Numbered from the stretch's first letter, positions 44,444 through 53,340 are shown. The stretch: DNA of 64,000 nt from Pseudarthrobacter sp. NamE5 (GCF_005796225.1 NZ_VAHO01000004.1:186001-250000); one strand, 5' to 3'. Notes: generated by a model not told the origin, from the letters alone. Numbers and translations: made by a program.

Positions 44444-44469
44444 TAGCACTTAGGCCCTGCGACTGCTAA
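44443..44469 (+). promoter_or_regulatory. CIRCE-like HrcA operator
   Basis: TTAGCACTT, 9 nt, GACTGCTAA. The CIRCE consensus is TTAGCACTC-N9-GAGTGCTAA, so each arm matches at 8 of 9 positions with exact spacing. It directly follows the -10, the usual place for HrcA repression. It predicts heat-shock induction of the gene downstream. Confidence 0.85.
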
Positions 44470-44534
44470 GGGCTGTCCAGTCGGACACCTGAGGCAGTGC
44501 GGGACCTCTCGTTTGCCCAAGAGGAGGAGCACCA

Positions 44535-44813
44535 GTGCCAACGTATGCGTACGCCTGCAAGGATTGCGGCCATGCCTTCGACATTGTCCAGTCGTTCTCG
44601 GACAGCTCTTTGACGTCCTGCCCCGAGTGCCAGGGTACCTTGCGCAAAAAGTTCAACAGCGTGGGCGTGGTCTTCAAGGGCTCGGGTTTCTACCGTACCG
44701 ATTCGCGTGATTCCAAGGGAAGTGCCGTTTCCGCCACTCCCGCGGCTCCCGCGGCAGCACCTGCGCCTGCAGCCGCACCGGCTTCCGCGGCTCCGGCCGC
44801 AGCCGCTAGCTGA
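44535..44813 (+). CDS. FmdB-type zinc-ribbon protein, homolog of the chaperone Ruc (Rv0991c)
   Basis: A 92-residue protein. The N-terminal FmdB zinc ribbon has Cys8, Cys11, Cys29 and Cys32 (CKDCG and CPECQ), followed by LRKKFNSVGVVFKGSGFYRTD. The rest (about 62-92) is Ala/Pro/Ser-rich and surely disordered. This matches the M. tuberculosis redox-regulated chaperone Ruc: zinc-binding Cys set, unstructured C-terminus, and adjacency to the FTHF cyclo-ligase gene. The GTG start follows GAGGAGGAG. A CIRCE-like operator and TAGAAT promoter precede it. A chaperone role is inferred from the homolog. Confidence 0.85.
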   Translation: MPTYAYACKDCGHAFDIVQSFSDSSLTSCPECQGTLRKKFNSVGVVFKGSGFYRTDSRDSKGSAVSATPAAPAAAPAPAAAPASAAPAAAAS

Positions 44814-44901
44814 TTCGGAGCCCTGCCGGCTGGCCCACCTGCTTCACGTGGCGTTGTCCACATAGCTGAGCCCGTCCCTGCCCAGACCTCACCCTGCCCT
44901 T

Positions 44902-44907
44902 TAGCGT
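44902..44907 (+). promoter_or_regulatory. Leaderless -10 element of the SAF-domain gene
   Basis: TAGCGT, 6 nt before the ATG at 44914. Confidence 0.55.
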
Positions 44908-44913
44908 GGGGGC

Positions 44914-45681
44914 ATGCCTGCATACCGCCAGTCCCGCCGCGACGCATACAGCCGGGGCGCAACAAACAGACTGCCCAAAGCAGGGTCCCTGGGGGCTCCG
45001 CGGCGCCCGGGCGTCCAGGGAAGCAGCCGCGCGAACAAGCGCCCGCCCCTCCGTCCGTCGGCCTGGCTGAACCGCAACAGGAGGCTCGCCGCAGCGCTGC
45101 TGCTGTGCGCTGCGGCAGCCATCACCGTCCACCAGCTCACGCCGGCACCTGCTCATACGGTGACTGCGGTAGCGGCCGCCCGCGATCTGCCCGCCGGGGC
45201 CGCCATGACCCCAGCAGACCTTGCCGCCGTCCAGATACCACCCGGAATGATGGCCGAAGGCTTCCTTCAAGAGGCAGCCGAAGCGGCAGGCAGACAACTC
45301 GCGGCGCCCCTGCGCAAAGGGCAGCTGCTCACGGATGCCCAACTGCTCGGTCCGGGACTGCTTGCAGGGACTCCCCCGGGATCGGCAGCCGTCCCCCTCA
45401 GGCTGGCTGACCCGTCGTCCATCCAGCTGGTCTCGCCGGGACAACTGGTCAACGTAGTACTGACCGCTGCCAACGGCTTCGACCAACAACAGACCCCGGA
45501 GGTGCTGGCCTCGGCCGTGCCGGTGCTATGGACCGCCGGCCAGGGCGGGCAGGGCGGCCAGTGGCTGGGGACCGCGGAGACAGACGGGCTGATCGTCGTG
45601 GCAGCAAATCCCGAACAGGCCGCCCGGCTCGCCGGCGCCTCCACCCAAGGCAAGCTGTTCTTTGTCCTCGTCGGGCCCTAG
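44914..45681 (+). CDS. SAF-domain protein (CpaB/FlgA-like)
   Basis: A 255-residue protein with an Arg/Pro-rich cytoplasmic N-terminus (1-58), one hydrophobic helix (about 59-74), then an extracytoplasmic SAF domain (about 84-150) with VAAARDLPAGAAMTPADLAAVQIP. The C-terminal part continues the RcpC/CpaB-like region (IQLVSPGQLVNVVL, LIVVAANPEQAARL). SAF proteins help assemble Flp pili or flagella, but no pilus gene is near, so the partner is unknown. It follows the FmdB/Ruc-like gene but has its own -10. It converges with the helicase-like gene. Confidence 0.82.
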   Translation: MPAYRQSRRDAYSRGATNRLPKAGSLGAPRRPGVQGSSRANKRPPLRPSAWLNRNRRLAAALLLCAAAAITVHQLTPAPAHTVTAVAAARDLPAGAAMTPADLAAVQIPPGMMAEGFLQEAAEAAGRQLAAPLRKGQLLTDAQLLGPGLLAGTPPGSAAVPLRLADPSSIQLVSPGQLVNVVLTAANGFDQQQTPEVLASAVPVLWTAGQGGQGGQWLGTAETDGLIVVAANPEQAARLAGASTQGKLFFVLVGP

Positions 45682-45715
45682 TCCAACATCAGCCGCAATG
45701 GACCAGCGCCGAACG

Positions 45716-48700
45716 TCAGCCCCAGTGCGGGGGCCGCTGCTCCTTCAGCCAGGTCTCATGGTCGCTGTCATCGCGGTCACCCCAGCCCCGGGCTTCATCC
45801 TCAGACGCCTTGTTGGGAAGGGCGGCACTGCCATCCACGGCGGCAGTTCCCCGCCGGGTTGGCGCCGTACTTACGGCGCTGCTGCCTCGCCTGGTGCGGC
45901 TGCCGGACACTACTGCACCCTCAGGCTCTGCATCCTCTGCCCCAATTGCATCATGCGTTTCACCCTCCACCTTCTCCGGGGCAGGAGTGGGGTCATTTGA
46001 CTGTCCAGTGGCGGATGTGCCGTCCTGTTCGCCGTCCGCGGCCATGGCCGTTGCCTCCTTGGCGGGCAGGCTTTCAGCCTGCGCTGGGTTATTTGTTGTT
46101 GCAGCGCGCCGCCCGGCGCGGGAGATTTCCGCATTATCACGGCTGGTGTTCCCTGAGGCCGAAACCGGGTCCGGCGAGGCCGGGAGGTGGGTCTCCGGAG
46201 TGAAAGAACACCCATGCCCGGATCCGTCGTGAGGGGCCGCGGACGCACCTTCCAGTACTTGACTGGCTGCGTCCACACCGTGAAGCGCCTGGTGCACGTC
46301 GTCATCGAGGAAGGCGATGGAGGTGCCCGCCCGTGCGGACAGCAAATTTTTCTCAAGGCCCAGATACCCGGCAATCCGGTCAGCGCAGGCGGACGGATCG
46401 GTAAAGACCTCGATGGTCCACAGCGGCATGTAGCGCCAGCCAAGGCGTTCCAGCTGCTGCGGCCGGAGGCGGCTCCGCTCGCGGACGCTCAAGGTGCGGT
46501 ACTGCTCCGTGCCGTCCGATTCGATCGCCACCGGCCAAGGCAAATCGGCGTCGTCCTGTCCCATGGTGCTAAGCGGATCAGCGGCGGCAACCACATCGAT
46601 AGCGCCGTCGTACTGGTGCCACACCCTTGCACCCCGGGCCCGGAGACGGTCCCCAAGGTCTGCCACCAGCGGATCCGCGCCCAGTGCCTGTTCGCTTGCT
46701 GCTGCGCGAGAGGCGGGAGTTCCGAGATCGGTATTCCCGGAGATTTCACGGTCCAGGAGCGCGTAGAGGTCCATGGCGCCATGGGTCAGCCTGGTGCGGT
46801 CCAGGTCCTCGGGCCGGAAGCAGGTGAGCACATGCATGGACCTGCGGGCCCGGGTCATGGCCAGGGCAAACTTTTCCCGGCCACCCTCGGCCGAAAGCGG
46901 CCCGAAATTGTGCAGGGCGCGTCCGTGCGGCGTGCGGCCAAACCCGGGCGAGAAAATGACGTGGTCGCGTACCAGGCCCTGCGCCCGTTCAAGGTCAACA
47001 ACACGGAAGGACTCGGGTCCGGCTCCGAAGAAGCTTGCCAGGCCAGGGTGGTTCGGCAGCTGCAGCCTGATTGATTCACCAATCCGGGCAGCATGCCGGA
47101 GGCTGGCAGTGACCACGGCCAGCGACGTCCGCGGGCGCAGGCGTGCGTGCTCGAAGACCAGCTGTACCACACGGTTGACCTCCGCCACGACGGACTCCAC
47201 GCCTTCATGGTCGGCGCTTGGCAAGCCTGTGCCGTCCGGGAGGTACTCCACCAGCAGGGCGCGGTCCAGTCCGGTTGCCGACTGGCCCTCCGGGAGCCGG
47301 CGGAGCCCGCCGTCGTAAAAGCTCTTGCTCAGCTGCAGGACCAGGTCCTCGTCCACCGCGCGATAGACGAAGTTCAGCCGCCATACCGGAAGCACCTCGG
47401 ACAGGGCAGTAAAAGCACTCTCCACCCGATGGTGCGCTGATTCGCCCGGAGCCAGGCGTTCCACTCCAACCGTGAAGGTGCGGGAGGTTGCGATCCGGGC
47501 GTCACCGAAGGCGATGACCTGCTTGGCGCGGGCGATGGAAGGCAGCACGGCCTGGAGCGAGGTCGCCTCCGCGTCCAGGATGACCACCGCATCAAAGTGC
47601 TGCTGCGCCGGCAGCAGACCGGTCATCAGGTAGGGGCTGACGGACCAGACGGGGACCAGGGCGCCAATGAGTTCAGGAGCCTGTGCCGTCAGGGACGCCA
47701 AGGAAACCCGCCCGTCCTTGAGCAGGCTGCGAAGGAGGTCTGCCTGCCGCGGATGCTCGGCGATGGCGCTGCGCCACCGCTCCGCAAGGTCCCAGCGCAG
47801 GCGCGCGGCACCGCTGGCGATATGGGCGTTGTCGGCAAGGCGGTATTCCGCCTCCAGCTTCCGCAGGGCGTCACCGTCGGACATTGCGAGGTAGTCGTCA
47901 CCGCTGATCATGGCCTCGAGGGCGGACTGCCACCATGCCAGCTCGAGCTCCGCAGCGACTGACCCTGCCGGAACCTCACGCTCTGCCAGGTCCGCCAGGA
48001 GTTCGCCCAGCCCGTGCTCGCGCATGTTCTCCACCAGCAAGGTCCGCTCGGGCAGCGTCTTAAGGGTGTCCGTGTCCGCCACCAGGCGCTCCAGGCGCTC
48101 CGTCAGCTCCTCGTACCGGACGGTGGCCAGGGATCCTCCGGCCTCGGTATGCCGGAGGGCCTCGCCCAGCTTGGCCAGGTCAGCGTCCAGCGACCGGTAC
48201 ATGACGTTCATCTCGGCCAGTCCCGACGGAACTGCCGGATGCCGCTGCGTCGTGGCGTAGCCCGCCCACAGCACCCGCTGCTCCTGGACCAGCAGCAGGG
48301 ACGTGTGCAGGTCGGCGATGTGGACACCGGGCCGGACGTATTCCTTGGCAACCCTGCGCAGCCGTGAGCGCTGCATCGATGTCATCTCGATGCCGCGCTC
48401 CTTCCGCCAGGAGGAAGGAGCGGTGGCAGAAATGAGGTCCGTGACCGGGCGGTCGAAGATATCGGGCGTGAACTTGTCCAGGCTGCCCCGCACCGCGACG
48501 AGAAGCTGGAGCTGCTCGCCCCACTCCGCGAAGGAGGCACCCGGCCGGATCTCCGCGTGCTCCGCCACGGCCTTCATGCGGTCGCGCAGGACAGGCAGGT
48601 TCTTCGCCACGGAACGGACCAGGTCCTGGGCCTCCTCGGTCTCTTTCCGAGTCAGCAGCCTGGCACCATGCCAGGGGCTGGTGGTGGATGCCTTGCTGAA

Positions 48701-50101
48701 GCTGCCCAGTTCCGCGGCCCGGCGAAGCCTGCCCGCGAGCTCTTCACGGTCCCGGATGCTGTCCAGGACGCTTCGCTTCAGCCGGACCGTGGTGGCCGGT
48801 GCCGGATGGATGGAGGTCAGCTCCGCCAGCGACTGCATTGCCTGGTACGGTGAGCAGCCCCAGCGCTGGCGGACGTTATGGAGCGACGCCACGTGGTCCA
48901 TCAGGGCGTGGCGGTGCTCGACCAAGGTGTTGTGGAGGTTTCCCAGCTGGGGTTCCAGCGACTTTTCATTGCGGACGATGGCCCGGACCAGCTGTGCCTT
49001 CAGCTGCTGTGCTGTGACGTTCCCGGACAGCTGGAACAGGATGGACTCCAGGCCGAGGCCCTCGAGCTGTCCGGATACCTCGTTGAGGCTGGCGCGGCGG
49101 TCCCCCACCACCAGGACGGTCTTCCCGGCATCCACCAGTGCACCGATGGTGTTGATGGCGGTCTGGGTCTGGCCGGTGCCGGGGGGGGTGCTGACCACCA
49201 GGGAATCGCCGGCCCGGGCAGCGTCAATGACGTACTGCTGGTCGGTGTCCGCATCCAGCAGGAGCAGTTCGTCCTTGGGGTGCCTGCTGTCCAGTGGCGG
49301 GAAGCGTGAGGGGTCCGGCTGATCGAAGTCCACCACTTCGCCGCCTGCCGCCGTGGCCAGCGCGGAGATCAGCGGGTTGGAATCGTTGATCCACGGGTCG
49401 TCAAGGTTCCCGGAGAGGTCTGCGAAGGTTGAGACCAGGAGGTTGTGCTGGGCTTCCGCGCCATGAATGGGCCGGATCAGCGTGCCCAGCCGGTCCAGGA
49501 CGGGCTGCGGATCGAAGCGGGCGGTGCTGTAGGCGAGGCGGGTGACGGCATTGACGTCGAAGACGATGCCGTGAATGTTCTTCAGGTGGCGCACCAGGGC
49601 AGGGTTGATGTGTGCCTGCTCCGTCAACTGGAGCTCGTAATCGTCCTCCCCCGGGCGGACGGTAAGCGAAATGGCGGTGAGCATGACCGGCGCCGAGATG
49701 CGCTGCGGCTTGCCTCCGACGGCGGACGTCCACACCACCGTGCCCGCCGAGAGATATCCGGCATCGATGCCGCGGTCGTTGGCGAGTTCGAAGATCTTCG
49801 ACCGGATGTTCCGCGAAGCCCTGGCAGCAACCACGTACTGCTGGCGGTCCCTGATCAAGGTGGAAAGCCTCGTTTTGCGGCCCGCCATCAGCTGTGCCAG
49901 GCCCGACGGGTGGGCATGGGTCAGGTCGATGGAGCCTTCCGGGGTCTTGGTGAAGCGCAGCATTGTGTCCGCACCAGTGACGGGTTTGAGCCCGGACAAC
50001 CATTTGCGGAGCTCCTCCGAGCCCTCCGGGTGGTCTTGACCAACTGACACTACTGCCTTCTTTTCTGCGCTTGCACGTGACGCCCTGGACCATACCGGCA
50101 T
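45716..50101 (-). CDS. Giant superfamily-1 helicase-like protein with degenerate ATPase motifs and a nuclease-like domain
   Basis: About 1461 residues. Order: N-terminal region (to about 280, with no familiar motif); P-loop-like STPPGTGQTQTAIN (about 304-317), where Gln311 stands in place of the invariant Walker A lysine; a long helical insertion (about 370-810); Walker B-like VVILDAEATS (839-848); GDARI in place of GDPxQ (866-870); VYRAVDEDLVLQLSKSFYDGGL; QGLVRD where relatives have QGDExD; and motif VI FALAMTRARRSM (about 1078-1089). A C-terminal REase-like domain follows (IDVV, AIESDG, RERSRLRPQQLERLGWRYMPLW, about 1165-1245), then a 200-residue disordered tail ending in the ordered-looking DHETWLKEQRPPHWG. 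Start: ATG 50101 (TACGCT 7 nt upstream); a GTG at 50050 with AGAAGG before it is an alternative. It is a single gene with guaA downstream of its promoter region. The function is not known to me. Confidence 0.8.
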   Translation of the reverse strand: MPVWSRASRASAEKKAVVSVGQDHPEGSEELRKWLSGLKPVTGADTMLRFTKTPEGSIDLTHAHPSGLAQLMAGRKTRLSTLIRDRQQYVVAARASRNIRSKIFELANDRGIDAGYLSAGTVVWTSAVGGKPQRISAPVMLTAISLTVRPGEDDYELQLTEQAHINPALVRHLKNIHGIVFDVNAVTRLAYSTARFDPQPVLDRLGTLIRPIHGAEAQHNLLVSTFADLSGNLDDPWINDSNPLISALATAAGGEVVDFDQPDPSRFPPLDSRHPKDELLLLDADTDQQYVIDAARAGDSLVVSTPPGTGQTQTAINTIGALVDAGKTVLVVGDRRASLNEVSGQLEGLGLESILFQLSGNVTAQQLKAQLVRAIVRNEKSLEPQLGNLHNTLVEHRHALMDHVASLHNVRQRWGCSPYQAMQSLAELTSIHPAPATTVRLKRSVLDSIRDREELAGRLRRAAELGSFSKASTTSPWHGARLLTRKETEEAQDLVRSVAKNLPVLRDRMKAVAEHAEIRPGASFAEWGEQLQLLVAVRGSLDKFTPDIFDRPVTDLISATAPSSWRKERGIEMTSMQRSRLRRVAKEYVRPGVHIADLHTSLLLVQEQRVLWAGYATTQRHPAVPSGLAEMNVMYRSLDADLAKLGEALRHTEAGGSLATVRYEELTERLERLVADTDTLKTLPERTLLVENMREHGLGELLADLAEREVPAGSVAAELELAWWQSALEAMISGDDYLAMSDGDALRKLEAEYRLADNAHIASGAARLRWDLAERWRSAIAEHPRQADLLRSLLKDGRVSLASLTAQAPELIGALVPVWSVSPYLMTGLLPAQQHFDAVVILDAEATSLQAVLPSIARAKQVIAFGDARIATSRTFTVGVERLAPGESAHHRVESAFTALSEVLPVWRLNFVYRAVDEDLVLQLSKSFYDGGLRRLPEGQSATGLDRALLVEYLPDGTGLPSADHEGVESVVAEVNRVVQLVFEHARLRPRTSLAVVTASLRHAARIGESIRLQLPNHPGLASFFGAGPESFRVVDLERAQGLVRDHVIFSPGFGRTPHGRALHNFGPLSAEGGREKFALAMTRARRSMHVLTCFRPEDLDRTRLTHGAMDLYALLDREISGNTDLGTPASRAAASEQALGADPLVADLGDRLRARGARVWHQYDGAIDVVAAADPLSTMGQDDADLPWPVAIESDGTEQYRTLSVRERSRLRPQQLERLGWRYMPLWTIEVFTDPSACADRIAGYLGLEKNLLSARAGTSIAFLDDDVHQALHGVDAASQVLEGASAAPHDGSGHGCSFTPETHLPASPDPVSASGNTSRDNAEISRAGRRAATTNNPAQAESLPAKEATAMAADGEQDGTSATGQSNDPTPAPEKVEGETHDAIGAEDAEPEGAVVSGSRTRRGSSAVSTAPTRRGTAAVDGSAALPNKASEDEARGWGDRDDSDHETWLKEQRPPHWG

Positions 50102-50108
50102 AGCTTCG

Positions 50109-50114
50109 AGCGTA
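50109..50114 (-). promoter_or_regulatory. -10 element of the helicase-like gene
   Basis: TACGCT on the minus strand, 7 nt before the ATG at 50101. Confidence 0.35.
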
Positions 50115-50191
50115 GCCGCTCGGGCGCCGGACTTGAGAGACCGCAACACTGGAGGCGGCGAATTTAGGGAGGACTTTCGCCCGGCAACAGC

Positions 50192-50224
50192 AGTGGCCGG
50201 CCCCCGCGACGGAGGCCGGCCACT
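50192..50224 (-). terminator. Terminator hairpin of guaA
   Basis: A perfect 11-bp stem (50192-50202 with 50214-50224) and 11-nt loop, starting 7 nt past the guaA stop. No U-tract. Confidence 0.7.
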
Positions 50225-50231
50225 CAGGATG

Positions 50232-51821
50232 CTATTCCCACTCGATGGTTCCCGGCGGTTTGCTGGTGACGTCCAGCACCACGCGGTTTACGCCTTCCAC
50301 CTCATTGGTGATGCGGTTCGAGATCCGGGCCAGCAGATCGTAGGGAAGGCGTGACCAGTCCGCCGTCATGGCGTCCTCGGAGGAGACCGGGCGGAGCACG
50401 ATGGGGTGGCCGTAGGTGCGGCCGTCGCCCATGACGCCGACGCTGCGGACATCGGCCAGCAGGACCACCGGCATCTGCCAGACCTCGTTGTCCAGGCCGG
50501 CGGCGGTCAGCTCTGCACGCGCGATGGCGTCTGCCTTGCGCAGCAGGTCCAGGCGATCCTTGGTGACTTCACCGACGATCCGGATGCCGAGGCCAGGTCC
50601 GGGGAAGGGCTGACGGCCCACGATCTCCTGCGGCAGGCCAAGCTGGGCACCGACGGCACGGACTTCGTCCTTGAAGAGGGCGCGCAGCGGCTCGACGAGC
50701 TCGAACTGGAGGTCCTCGGGCAGGCCGCCCACGTTGTGGTGGCTCTTGATGTTGGCTGCGCCTTCGCCGCCACCGGATTCGACGACGTCAGGGTACAGGG
50801 TGCCCTGGACCAGGAACTTAATCTTCTCGCCGTGGGCTGCAGCCTCGGCGATGATTGCCAGCTCCGCTTCCTCGAAGGCGCGGATGAACTCGCGGCCGAT
50901 GATTTTGCGCTTGGTTTCGGGATCACTGACGCCGGCGAGGGCTGAGAGGAAGCGCTCCTGCTCATTGGCAACGTAGAGCTTCACGCCCGTAGCGGTAACG
51001 AAGTCGCGCTCCACCTGCTCAGCTTCGCCTTCACGCAGCAGGCCGTGGTCCACGAACACGCAGGTGAGCTGGTCGCCCACGGCACGCTGGACCAGTGCAG
51101 CCGCAACGGCGGAATCCACACCGCCGGAGAGGCCGCAGATGACGCGCGCGTCCCCGACCTGCTGGCGGATGCGCTCCACCTGCTCCTCGACGATGTTGCC
51201 GGTGGTCCAGTTGGGCTCGATTTTTGCGCCCTTGAACAGGAAGTTCTCCAGAACCTGCTGGCCGTAGGCGGAGTGCTTGACTTCCGGGTGCCACTGGACC
51301 CCAAAAAGGCCCTTGTCCTCGTTGGCGAAGGCAGCCACTTCAGCGCCCGCCGTCGTCGCCAGGACCTCAAAGCCTTCGGGTGCCTGGTGAACGGAATCAC
51401 CGTGGCTCATCCACGTTTTCTGGTGCTGGGGCATGCCCTCGAGGACGGAACGTCCCTCACCGAGGATGGTGGTCTCCGTGGAGCCGTACTCCCGCAGCCC
51501 GGTCTTGTCCACCTTGCCGCCCAGGGCGTTCGCCATCGCCTGGAAGCCGTAGCAGATGCCGAAAACCGGCACCCCTGCCTCGAAGAGGTCGGCACCAACG
51601 CTGGGGGCGCCGTCGGCATAGACGCTGGAGGGGCCGCCGGACAGGATGATGGCGGCTGGATTTCTGGCGAGGAGTTGCTCGGTGGAGTAGGTATGCGGAA
51701 CCACTTCCGAATACACATTCGCTTCCCGGACGCGGCGGGCAATCAGCTGCGCGTACTGGGCACCGTAGTCAACTACCAGCACCGGCTTCTGGGAAGTCTG
51801 GGATGCAGTGGGAGTAGTCAC
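50232..51821 (-). CDS. guaA: GMP synthase (glutamine-hydrolysing)
   Basis: Converts XMP to GMP with glutamine nitrogen. The 529 residues have a class-I glutaminase domain ([19 protein letters not shown] with the nucleophile Cys, WHPEV), then the ATP-pyrophosphatase domain with [14 protein letters not shown] and the dimerisation domain ending in the conserved KPPGTIEWE. The GTG at 51821 is taken as start: a TAGGCT element ends 6 nt before it and directly abuts the ATG at 51827, which therefore cannot lie in a transcript from that promoter. guaB and guaB3 lie within 11 kb. Confidence 0.96.
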   Translation of the reverse strand: MTTPTASQTSQKPVLVVDYGAQYAQLIARRVREANVYSEVVPHTYSTEQLLARNPAAIILSGGPSSVYADGAPSVGADLFEAGVPVFGICYGFQAMANALGGKVDKTGLREYGSTETTILGEGRSVLEGMPQHQKTWMSHGDSVHQAPEGFEVLATTAGAEVAAFANEDKGLFGVQWHPEVKHSAYGQQVLENFLFKGAKIEPNWTTGNIVEEQVERIRQQVGDARVICGLSGGVDSAVAAALVQRAVGDQLTCVFVDHGLLREGEAEQVERDFVTATGVKLYVANEQERFLSALAGVSDPETKRKIIGREFIRAFEEAELAIIAEAAAHGEKIKFLVQGTLYPDVVESGGGEGAANIKSHHNVGGLPEDLQFELVEPLRALFKDEVRAVGAQLGLPQEIVGRQPFPGPGLGIRIVGEVTKDRLDLLRKADAIARAELTAAGLDNEVWQMPVVLLADVRSVGVMGDGRTYGHPIVLRPVSSEDAMTADWSRLPYDLLARISNRITNEVEGVNRVVLDVTSKPPGTIEWE

Positions 51822-51827
51822 CGTCAT

Positions 51828-51833
51828 AGCCTA
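51828..51833 (-). promoter_or_regulatory. Leaderless -10 element of guaA
   Basis: TAGGCT immediately before ATGACG and the GTG start at 51821; the spacing of 6 nt supports the GTG rather than the ATG. Confidence 0.6.
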
Positions 51834-51897
51834 CTTGCCGCCGTTGCACCCGCGCACCTTGAGGAGCAGCGCTGTGACGCAGCAGACGTTGGCTGGC

Positions 51898-52404
51898 TCA
51901 GTACCGCTGGGCTGCCTGCGGGTGGGCTGCAAGCTCGGCTTCCACCTCGGCGTGGACCTTCTTCTCCACGATGAAGGACAGGAACGGAACCACGCCGCCC
52001 AGCGCCAGCAGGATCAGCTTGAGGAACGGCCAGCGCATGAGCGCCCACAGCCGGAAGTTGGACATCAGGTACACCACGTACATCCAGCCGTGCACGATGA
52101 GGACCGTGACGGACAGGTTGACTCCGCCCAGCACAGCCGGCGGCTCGGCGCCTGCGAACCCGAAGCCAAAGGGCTGGCCGGTGGCGGCGTCGGTGCCGCC
52201 CGCGAACAGGTACTGGCCAAAACCGTACCGGGCAACCAGTTCGGCGCAGAGCAGCAGCAGCATGGCACCCGTCAGGTACGCCAGGACCTTGTAGAACTTC
52301 AGGGCTGACCGGATCTGCGCCTCGGTACCGCCGAAGCGGCGCTTTTTTCCGGAGGCTTTGCCACCGGCGGGCACGGCGGGGCTGGCGGGTTTCGGGTCAA
52401 TCAT
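51898..52404 (-). CDS. DUF3817 family membrane protein
   Basis: A 168-residue protein: basic N-terminus with KKRRFGG, then three hydrophobic helices (about 38-58, 93-112, 123-143). The segment VLIVHGWMYVVYLMSNFRLW is the usual DUF3817 core. The C-terminus KKVHAEVEAEL is acidic and helical. Its ATG overlaps the SURF1 stop by 4 nt, so the two are made together. The family has no established role; pairing with SURF1 hints at respiratory-membrane function. Confidence 0.85.
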   Translation of the reverse strand: MIDPKPASPAVPAGGKASGKKRRFGGTEAQIRSALKFYKVLAYLTGAMLLLLCAELVARYGFGQYLFAGGTDAATGQPFGFGFAGAEPPAVLGGVNLSVTVLIVHGWMYVVYLMSNFRLWALMRWPFLKLILLALGGVVPFLSFIVEKKVHAEVEAELAAHPQAAQRY

Positions 52405-53237
52405 GGCTGTACCTTTTGCTGGTTGTGGTCTGTGTGCTGGTGGTCTTCATCTTCAGCTTCAAGGCTGTCTTCGAGATCGCGGTGGTAGTCGTCCTTCACC
52501 AGGCGCCACCAGATGAAGAGGGCGAAGCCGGCGAAGACCACCCATTCCAGGGAGTAGAAGAGGTTGAGCCAGTTGATCTGCTGCGCCGGCGGCTGCGGAC
52601 CAATGTCCAGCGGAAGGAGCTTGCCCGGCACCGCAGCCGGACTGACATCCACCCCGTCCGCAACTTCAGCGGTGGCGGCCACGAAACCAGGGTAGCTGCT
52701 GACCTCCCAGTAGTTGATCAGCTCAGCCACTGAAACGGCGGTGGCCTCCCCCGGCTGCCGCGCCGTTCCCGGCACGGGCGCTTCGGACGGCAGGAGCCGT
52801 CCCGTCAGTTCAATGGTTCCCGACGGCGGCGCGGCGGCATCTGCGCGGTCCGCCACCCAGCCGCGGGCCACCGGGATCCACGTCTGCGGCGAGGCAGCGG
52901 CCCCGGCAAGGGTGGGCGCCCCGTTGACGGCAAAGGCGGAAACCACCCAGTAGCCCGTCTTGCCGCCGTGCAGCCGGCCCGGGACCAGGAGCTGCCTGGC
53001 AGGGTCATACGAACCCCGCGCCGAAACCATTTGGTCGGCGTCGGAGCCGTGGAAGAACTCGCCCGGGCTAAGGGTTTCGGTCAGCGGCCGGACCTGCTCC
53101 GTGGCAGGGTTAACCGGCACCTCAGGCTGGGTGGACCGCCCGAACTGCCACTGGCTCAGCAGCACGAAGACCCCGGAAACGGCGATCGCGAAAACAAAAC
53201 CGGCGATCCATCGGGGCTTGAGGGCTGTTTTCCACAC
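52401..53237 (-). CDS. SURF1-family cytochrome oxidase assembly protein
   Basis: A 278-residue protein with two membrane helices (about 10-30 and 238-256) and an extracytoplasmic domain between, the SURF1 layout. The family motifs are QWQFGR near the first helix, GKTGYWVVSAFAV, VARGWV, and QQINWLNLFYSLEW before the second. SURF1 assists heme a insertion and assembly of cytochrome c oxidase. The GTG at 53237 sits 6 nt after TACGGT. The His/Asp-rich tail (EDEDHQHTDHNQQ) might bind metal, but that is speculation. Confidence 0.88.
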   Translation of the reverse strand: MWKTALKPRWIAGFVFAIAVSGVFVLLSQWQFGRSTQPEVPVNPATEQVRPLTETLSPGEFFHGSDADQMVSARGSYDPARQLLVPGRLHGGKTGYWVVSAFAVNGAPTLAGAAASPQTWIPVARGWVADRADAAAPPSGTIELTGRLLPSEAPVPGTARQPGEATAVSVAELINYWEVSSYPGFVAATAEVADGVDVSPAAVPGKLLPLDIGPQPPAQQINWLNLFYSLEWVVFAGFALFIWWRLVKDDYHRDLEDSLEAEDEDHQHTDHNQQKVQP

Positions 53238-53243
53238 GTCTTA

Positions 53244-53249
53244 ACCGTA
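53244..53249 (-). promoter_or_regulatory. Leaderless -10 element of the SURF1-DUF3817 pair
   Basis: TACGGT on the minus strand, 6 nt before the GTG at 53237. Confidence 0.5.
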
Positions 53250-53340
53250 CTTCGTACTTCTGTAGAACAACTAAACGCCGGAACGAAGAAATCTCTGCCT
53301 TCGCCTGTCCCTGGGGAGCGGCAGGGCTTGCTCAGCCGGG

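Noticed and set aside
45716..51827. A defence island around the helicase/nuclease-like gene
   Set aside because: The neighbours are guaA, galU-cluster and SAF genes. There is no methylase, toxin, integrase or other defence gene, and base composition is uniform, so a defence role is not supported by context.
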